Positions 7,142-11,592 of a stretch of DNA of 11,592 bases are shown here, piece after piece (the stretch's first letter is position 1; each line of letters starts with the position of its first letter). Position numbers and translations under genes: made by a program. The DNA is from Bacteroidales bacterium UBA7569 (GTDB taxonomy: Bacteria; Bacteroidota; Bacteroidia; Bacteroidales; Paludibacteraceae), in assembly GCA_002477945.1 (NCBI GenBank), contig DLLF01000032.1, forward strand, positions 1-11,592, in the 5' to 3' direction. Below the pieces are notes generated by a model, which was not told where the DNA came from, searched no databases, and was given only the letters and a program-made list of their open reading frames with translations.

Positions 7142-7144
7142 CAG

Positions 7145-7177
7145 AAGAGAGACATTTATAGTGTCCCTCTTTCTTTT
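7145..7177 (+). terminator. Rho-independent terminator of tRNA-Phe
   Basis: A stem AAGAGAGACA (7145-7154) pairs with TGTCCCTCTT (7162-7171) with one mismatch and a 7-base loop, followed by TCTTTT. It begins 4 bases after the tRNA discriminator base. Confidence 0.72.
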
Positions 7178-7344
7178 ATATTAGGTGTTCCAAACATCTG
7201 AGTGTTGCTGTAAACCGAGTGTGCTTGTATATGGGTACACCCACAATGCGATGTATCCCATCACACTGCTCAATTATATATGTAAATCAGATGAATATGC
7301 CCTTTCGAGCCGGCTATGCTCCGCAAGATGTTTTTTCAAATGTG

Positions 7345-7415
7345 TTGCCTAACCAGGACTCGAACCCAGACAGACAGAACCAGAATCTGTAGTGCTACCA
7401 TTACACCATTAGGCA
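7345..7415 (-). tRNA. tRNA-Gln (anticodon CUG)
   Basis: On the minus strand the 71-base sequence starts TGCCTAATGGTGTAATGG and ends TTAGGCA plus discriminator A (7345). Anticodon stem ACAGA/TCTGT encloses loop TTCTGGT, so the anticodon is CTG (7383-7381), reading CAG. The T arm has GGGTTCGAGTCC. CCA is not encoded. It converges with tRNA-Phe; the 167 bases between the tRNA-Phe terminator and this gene show no gene that I can support. Confidence 0.95.
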
Positions 7416-7471
7416 ATTTCGCTGTCCTGAAAGATGTCATACACTGACATACTTTTCCATGAAAGCGGCTG

Positions 7472-7503
7472 CAAAGATAATGCTTCTTTGGAAATCTTCC
7501 AAA
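7472..7503 (-). promoter_or_regulatory. Predicted promoter of tRNA-Gln
   Basis: On the minus strand TTTG (7503-7500), 20 bases, then TATCTTTG (7479-7472) is a full match to the Bacteroidota pattern. Transcription would start near 7465, about 50 bases before the mature tRNA. The upstream box lies in a perfect 7-3-7 inverted repeat (TTTGGAA, ATC, TTCCAAA; 7487-7503), which follows the stop of the upstream kinase gene but has no T run. Confidence 0.65.
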
Positions 7504-7527
7504 TGTTTTCGTGAAAAAATCGTGTAC

Positions 7528-8043
7528 TTATAACAGGGATACTGTGCGAAGGGCTTGTTGCGCTGAGTGCAAACGTGAATCGCCCGTCCCCCTTATAAGA
7601 GTATATGGAATATGGTATAGTTCAAGTTCTTTCTTGTACCAATCCGTGAGTTCTTGCCGTAAGTTCGGGTTTTCTCGCAGAGGGTCAAAAACAAACGGCA
7701 AGTCGCAATCGCAGAGCAAGGCAAAGCGGATAGGATAATGTGCCAGCATCTCGGTAAGAAACGAAGGACACTTTCCGTATTTGTGCAGAAACCACACTTT
7801 TGTGATGATTAGTTCCGTATCAAAGAACACCCAACCGGTAGAGTAGGAAGCAGTGAGTTGTTCACATTGTTTGCGGGCAATGTGAACAACGTCTGCATAA
7901 GTGTAAGGACGTGTCAGAGAACCTACATAATCGCGGGCATATTCGGCTACGTAAGTTCCATAAAGCCTCTCCGCAAGGGCTGTGCCGAGTGTGGTTTTTC
8001 CGCAAGACTCTGCACCCAATATCCCTATGCGGCAGGGGGTCAT
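7528..8043 (-). CDS. NadR-like P-loop kinase (AAA_28 type ATPase)
   Basis: The 171-residue protein is a small P-loop NTPase with Walker A GAESCGKTTL (10-19) and a FFDTEL segment (73-78) in the Walker B position. A late DLPFVFDPLREN (114-125) is typical of the ribosylnicotinamide-kinase half of NadR. NadR kinases phosphorylate nicotinamide riboside to NMN for NAD salvage. The adenylyltransferase half of NadR is absent, and no PnuC-type vitamin transporter is nearby, so the substrate is only suggested by family. The protein looks complete and has no signal peptide, so it acts in the cytoplasm. Its ATG overlaps the stop of the upstream secreted-protein gene as ATGA, which makes translational coupling likely although the two products act in different compartments. 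Confidence 0.82.
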   Translation of the reverse strand: MTPCRIGILGAESCGKTTLGTALAERLYGTYVAEYARDYVGSLTRPYTYADVVHIARKQCEQLTASYSTGWVFFDTELIITKVWFLHKYGKCPSFLTEMLAHYPIRFALLCDCDLPFVFDPLRENPNLRQELTDWYKKELELYHIPYTLIRGTGDSRLHSAQQALRTVSLL

Positions 8044-10118
8044 GGTATAATTAGTTTGAATGTTTCTTCCGTCTCTGCTCGGACAATGTAAATACCCTCA
8101 TTCCAATGGTTGGTATCAAGATCTCGGTCTGTTGTACAAAGCAGAGTTCCTGATGTGGAATAGACGCTCAGTCTGACGCCTCGCGGATTGAGCAATATAC
8201 CTTCCTCCCTGCGGAAATCGTCCGGCAATGTTGCATCTGTCACGGCTGTTCCTGTTTCTGTCACCGAGACGGGGCATAGAACCATTCCGTTGTAGTTGTA
8301 GGCAATGGCGACAACGTCATAATGTGTACCGGCCGTTACAGAGGGAAGTGCTCCGAATAAAGCATACAGCGGTGTGGGCGTGTCTCCAACAAGGCATTTC
8401 CCGTCTTCCGTGAAAGTGGTGTTGCGGATAACAACATAGCGGCAGGCATCTTCTTCGCTCAGGGCTGTGGATATTTCGGCAGGCGGGCACGTTTCTCCTT
8501 TCTTTGATGTGAACGAGCGGGAGAGGTTCATGCTCGGGTTCCCGTAATAGTTCTGTATCTTCCCCGTCACGCCCTGTAGGCGGTATCCGTTTTTTATGTC
8601 TTTTCCGTAGAGATTGCTGCCGTCAAAGAGAAGCATGGAGCCTGTGCCGTCTTCTATGAAAATGTATTTGTCGTACTTTTTTGTTACCACCACTTCTCCC
8701 AACCAACAAGCCGCCTGATCCTCAAGTTGGCAAGCCTGGGCAATGGTGAGCAACTGCTCCACACGAAGCAGAATAGGTACTTCTGCTTTGGTCGAGCCGC
8801 TTTGGAGCAGGATAGTGTCACGATAGATCCCTGTCTCGGATGCTTGATAGGAAATGGTAAGTCGTTCTCCGTCGCGGTCAAGAAGCGACTTGTCAAGGGT
8901 GAAAGTCGAACCGCCTTTGAGCGAGACACGGATATCTTCCGTCAGGTTGATGGCGTTGATTTTTGTCGTGGTGCTGCCGCTCACGGTCTCTTGGGTAAGC
9001 AATGCTGTGCCGAAATTCACAAAGGCGGGTTGGATATAAGGTTCATCGTCAGCAGGAAGACTGATTCTCCGGTAGATGGCTACACCCGTTTGGGAAGGCG
9101 TCGCGTAGCAGGCAAAGATAGGAGTCCCGCCGTTGTAGTTGAATTGCAGCAGATTGCTGCGCGAAGAACCCTGGTTGAGCAGGGTGGCGGTGCCATCCTC
9201 GCTTATGCGGATAGTCCAATAGCCGAAACGCCCGTAAGAAGGACTGTCTGCCAAGTCCCATGCCGTGAGGTAGTTGTTGTTCCCTTTGCTCGGATTGCCG
9301 CCGCTCGCTACGATATACCAACCGGTGTAATCTTGCAGCAGGTAGGAAACCTTCCCCTCTGCATCGGTCTCGGTATGGAGAGTATAGACCGCATCGGCTA
9401 TCTCGTTCATTGTGTTCCGGTCGGCGGAATAAGTGGCACGGAGGGCGTGGATGTTATTGCGGCTTACGGCATCGCTGAATACGCCCATCGCATAGTTTTG
9501 GGAGGCAGCCGATACGCCAATCATCACTTCATCTCCATCGTTCAGTTGGTTGGTGTTGGTCACAAGTTGGAATGCCGTTTTGCTGATGCCGTCCACCGAA
9601 GGACTGGCGTTGGTTGCCTTGATGGTCAGTTGGTGGATGTAGATGCTGTTCTCCGTGCAGTTGATTTTTATGCAAATCTTCCCTGTTTGCGGTGCGGGCA
9701 GAGCAATCTCTGTTTCCCTGTTGAGGCTCCCGTTGCCCGTCGGTGTTTCGATGTTGCTTACGATGGAGTCGTTCTCACCAATCCGGACAACGATACTCCC
9801 CTTGCCTGCTTTGTTGTTCGTGCAGTAGTTTACGGTGAGTTTGCGCACCTCGGTGAATGTGATGACCGATTCTGCCGCTGCACCCGAGCCTTTTTCCGTC
9901 ACTTGTATGCCTCTTGAGGCAATGCCTTGCGGTGTCTCATAGCCTGTTTGGAAACTCTGTCCGTCTTTCCTGGATACCCAGCCGTCTGTTTTGCCGTCTG
10001 TCTGAACGAGTCCTACTTTCGAACTCCAGTCTTTTGCAGTGAAAGTGTAGGTTGTCTGGGCTGCATAAACAGAAAAAGACAAGCAGCCGAGAAAGAGAGA
10101 GAATAATGCTTTTTTCAT
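8040..10118 (-). CDS. Secreted multidomain protein with probable T9SS C-terminal tail
   Basis: The 692-residue protein begins with a signal peptide (MKKALFSLFLGCLSFSVYA, cleavage near residue 19-20). Residues about 21-170 form a beta-rich module ending IYIHQLTIKATN, like carbohydrate-binding-type folds in Bacteroidota surface proteins. Residues about 180-350 read as another beta module (FQLVTNTNQLNDGDEVMIGV). About 365-453 look like an Ig-type or BACON-like repeat (TGIYRDTILLQSG, VPILLRV). About 457-620 resemble an OB-fold-like module (GEVVVTKKYDKYIFIEDGTG). The end (about 647-692: LSVYSTSGTLL, NEGIYIVRAE, FKLIIP) resembles the type A sorting domain of the type IX secretion system. No catalytic motif was recognised, so a binding or adhesion role is more likely than an enzyme. 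Its start lies 22-23 bases after a predicted transcription start overlaid by a palindrome. Confidence 0.85.
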   Translation of the reverse strand: MKKALFSLFLGCLSFSVYAAQTTYTFTAKDWSSKVGLVQTDGKTDGWVSRKDGQSFQTGYETPQGIASRGIQVTEKGSGAAAESVITFTEVRKLTVNYCTNNKAGKGSIVVRIGENDSIVSNIETPTGNGSLNRETEIALPAPQTGKICIKINCTENSIYIHQLTIKATNASPSVDGISKTAFQLVTNTNQLNDGDEVMIGVSAASQNYAMGVFSDAVSRNNIHALRATYSADRNTMNEIADAVYTLHTETDAEGKVSYLLQDYTGWYIVASGGNPSKGNNNYLTAWDLADSPSYGRFGYWTIRISEDGTATLLNQGSSRSNLLQFNYNGGTPIFACYATPSQTGVAIYRRISLPADDEPYIQPAFVNFGTALLTQETVSGSTTTKINAINLTEDIRVSLKGGSTFTLDKSLLDRDGERLTISYQASETGIYRDTILLQSGSTKAEVPILLRVEQLLTIAQACQLEDQAACWLGEVVVTKKYDKYIFIEDGTGSMLLFDGSNLYGKDIKNGYRLQGVTGKIQNYYGNPSMNLSRSFTSKKGETCPPAEISTALSEEDACRYVVIRNTTFTEDGKCLVGDTPTPLYALFGALPSVTAGTHYDVVAIAYNYNGMVLCPVSVTETGTAVTDATLPDDFRREEGILLNPRGVRLSVYSTSGTLLCTTDRDLDTNHWNEGIYIVRAETEETFKLIIP

Positions 10119-10147
10119 AGTATTGTAATGTCGCCAATAGTGGACGG

Positions 10148-10179
10148 CAAAGATAAGAGATTATTTGCACAATCGCAAA
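10148..10179 (-). promoter_or_regulatory. Predicted promoter of secreted-protein/kinase operon
   Basis: On the minus strand TTTG (10179-10176), 20 bases, then TATCTTTG (10155-10148) is a full match to the Bacteroidota promoter pattern. Transcription would start near 10141, about 22 bases before the ATG at 10118. The upstream box lies in one arm of a long palindrome and the downstream box touches the other arm. Confidence 0.7.
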
Positions 10180-10189
10180 TAATCTCTTA
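10154..10189. promoter_or_regulatory. Perfect 15-bp inverted repeat over the promoter (candidate operator)
   Basis: TAAGAGATTATTTGC (10154-10168) and its exact reverse complement (10175-10189) flank a 6-base spacer, ACAATC. The repeat covers the spacer and the -33 box and touches the -7 box, where a dimeric repressor would block RNA polymerase. It lacks a T run on either side, so a terminator for the upstream lipoprotein gene is less likely. Confidence 0.55.
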
Positions 10190-10333
10190 CCTCGGCCGAG
10201 CAACCTCTGTGACATAGTATCGGATTCATCCTGTCAGCAAGAGAGTCTTTATTCGCTCTGCACTCCCCAATCCGTCCAATCCGTCCCATTACTCTCTCGA
10301 TATGATTTCTCGATGAACAAGGACTTCTATATG

Positions 10334-10363
10334 AAAGCCCCTTCTTTGGAGGGGTTGGGGAGG
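10334..10363. repeat. G-rich hairpin element, probable dispersed intergenic repeat
   Basis: AAAGCCCCTTCTTTGGAGGG followed by GTTGGGGAGG forms a 7-bp stem (CCCCTTC with GGAGGGG, one G-T pair) with a TTT loop. Short elements of this CCCCTCC/GGAGGGG kind occur between genes in many Bacteroidota genomes as far as I recall. Only one copy is in this window. Confidence 0.4.
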
Positions 10364-10461
10364 TTATTCTCGCTCCATAGAACTTCTCGTTTAAATAGAA
10401 CGTCTATTGTAATCAGTAACATTACAGCGCGTGTCAGTGCGTCAGTTCCGTCGGCATTTAA

Positions 10462-11559
10462 TTACTCTCGTGCATCCACGGCAAGTCTGATAACCAACTG
10501 GCGATGGCGGTCACAGCAGTTGGCGTCGTTGAAGTTTACCAAAGTGTATCCTTCGGAACTGAAGCCGAACAAAGTGTCTTCGTATGGCAGCCGGATCGAG
10601 GTGTGAAAATCATGTGCCCACGAGGCTCCGTCCGCCGAAGCAGTCCAATAAGTGCCGTTCATATAGTTTTTGTTTGTTTCGGTATATACAAAGGGTAACA
10701 TCATGCAGCCTTTTGCTTCCAAAAGCCGGAACTCTTCCAATGAATAATCATTGATGGGGAAACATTTCTTCATATCCGTGGTGTCGTTCTTGACGAAGTC
10801 ACCTGTTCCTATTTCAGTCAGTTCCAATCCCTCAGGAAGAGTGAAGCCGTCCGGCATAAACATCAGCCCGCCGACTTCGTTGTCTTCTGCGACGGCTACA
10901 CGTATAAGTGTCCAGTGGGTGTTGCGGAAGAGATACTGCCATTCGGGTTTTGTCAGTGTGCGCCATTGGCTGGGCAGGTTGCCGCCGTTGGATATGGCAT
11001 TATATACGCCCCAGTCGGCGAAAGCAAGGTCGCCTGTAAGGTCGCTCTCGGGATAACTGGCAGAACTGAAATCATCTTTGTTCTCTGAAACGCTCCATGG
11101 CTGATAGCACTTGGCACCGCTGTTCCATCCGCTTGTACCCCAGGCGAAGCAGTCAATCCAACCGTCGTATGTTTCTGATACTTCCTCCTTCCATGTCCCG
11201 TCATATAGGTTCATGATGCGCTCATATTGATTCTCTGCGAAACGCCATGTACCCTTCTGCGTGGTGCTGTCGGCACAAGCGTGCTCGCCCTGCGCAGCAT
11301 TGAACTGCAGGTTGCCTTTCGCAAAATAGACGTACTTGCCGTCTGCCACTTTGAATTTGGCAGGGAGATAGCCCTCGGACGGGAAAGACACTTTGGGCTC
11401 TTCGGGAATAGTGTCGGGCGGTGTGACGATTGTTGTGTCAGGCGGGTTTACGACCGTCGTGTCTTTGCCGTCAGACTTTTGTTCGGGCGGGTTCTGCGGT
11501 CCGCAACCGACAGCCAGCATGCCGATGGCTGCCAGTGTGACATAAAATGTCTTTTTCAT
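10462..11559 (-). CDS. Lipoprotein with FISUMP-like (paralogous surface) domain
   Basis: The 365-residue protein starts with a lipoprotein signal peptide, MKKTFYVTLAAIGMLAVGC, with the lipid-modified cysteine at C19. A threonine/proline-rich spacer follows (about 33-55, with VNPPDTTIVTPPDT), as expected for a protein held away from the membrane. The main domain (about 60-360) contains VYFAKGNLQF (77-86), WRFAENQY (105-112), FAWGTSGWNSGA (138-149), ADWGVYNAISNGG (181-193), WRTLTKPEWQYLF (199-211), YWTASA (304-309) and a closing VIRLA (356-360). This layout resembles the large paralogous families of gut and rumen Bacteroidales and Fibrobacter surface proteins, distantly like the formylglycine-generating-enzyme fold; no activity can be assigned. 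Only 33 bases of upstream sequence are present, so its promoter is not visible. Whether it is co-transcribed with the secreted protein 343 bases downstream is doubtful. Confidence 0.82.
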   Translation of the reverse strand: MKKTFYVTLAAIGMLAVGCGPQNPPEQKSDGKDTTVVNPPDTTIVTPPDTIPEEPKVSFPSEGYLPAKFKVADGKYVYFAKGNLQFNAAQGEHACADSTTQKGTWRFAENQYERIMNLYDGTWKEEVSETYDGWIDCFAWGTSGWNSGAKCYQPWSVSENKDDFSSASYPESDLTGDLAFADWGVYNAISNGGNLPSQWRTLTKPEWQYLFRNTHWTLIRVAVAEDNEVGGLMFMPDGFTLPEGLELTEIGTGDFVKNDTTDMKKCFPINDYSLEEFRLLEAKGCMMLPFVYTETNKNYMNGTYWTASADGASWAHDFHTSIRLPYEDTLFGFSSEGYTLVNFNDANCCDRHRQLVIRLAVDARE

Positions 11560-11592
11560 AATGTCTTCCCTGAATATGTGTCGGGCGCAACT

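Larger units (their letters stand above)
10119..10461. other. 343-base intergenic region
   Basis: No gene was found. From the secreted gene outward it holds the promoter and palindrome, a second perfect palindrome CTCGGCCGAG (10191-10200), two direct copies of AATCCGTCC (10269-10286), a G-rich hairpin element (10334-10363), and two weak 6-bp-stem hairpins (10394-10408 and 10408-10426) just past the lipoprotein stop. No convincing terminator with a T run was seen for the lipoprotein gene. Confidence 0.7.

Noticed and set aside
8727..9917. Long open frame (396 codons) on the plus strand
   Set aside because: It lies wholly opposite the secreted-protein gene, which has a signal peptide and recognisable domains; the plus-strand translation is rich in Arg, Cys and Val with no domain pattern.
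10394..10426. Terminator of the lipoprotein gene
   Set aside because: Two short 6-bp-stem hairpins are present but neither is followed by a T run on the minus strand.

Overview
The window looks like a piece of a Bacteroidales-type (phylum Bacteroidota) chromosome. Four intergenic sites fit the Bacteroidota sigma factor pattern (TTG or TTTG, about 20 bases, TAnnTTTG). There is a secreted protein with a probable type IX secretion (T9SS) tail, and recognisable Shine-Dalgarno sequences are largely absent. Genus cannot be set from this sequence. All protein genes lie on the minus strand; the only plus-strand gene is a tRNA.

Read in the direction of transcription (high to low coordinates), the right part holds a lipoprotein (11559-10462), a 343-base gap with a strong promoter overlaid by a 15-bp-arm palindrome, a large secreted multidomain protein (10118-8040), and a small NadR-like P-loop kinase whose start overlaps the secreted protein's stop (8043-7528). 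The middle (7520-6830) holds tRNA-Gln(CUG) on minus and tRNA-Phe(GAA) on plus, each with its own promoter, and a terminator after tRNA-Phe.

The left part is one tightly packed seven-gene cluster driven from a promoter upstream of thiL: thiL, a Fic-domain protein, an IspD-family cytidylyltransferase, a DUF1016/PDDEXK nuclease, a fusion of an asparagine-synthase-like PP-loop domain with a TagD-like cytidylyltransferase, a LicD-family phosphotransferase, and a family 2 glycosyltransferase cut by the window edge. Spacings run from 4- and 8-base overlaps to 24 bases. The last three genes plus the IspD-like gene suggest a route in which small polar groups are activated with CTP and attached by LicD to a surface glycan. 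The Fic and DUF1016 genes are the odd members: both families are linked to toxins or defence, yet they sit coupled inside this biosynthetic run.

The most notable sequence-level oddity is a heptanucleotide tandem repeat inside the IspD-like coding region. Loss or gain of one unit would bring a stop codon within or just after the tract, so it is a candidate phase-variation switch. A 12-bp in-frame repeat lengthens a linker in the neighbouring Fic gene.
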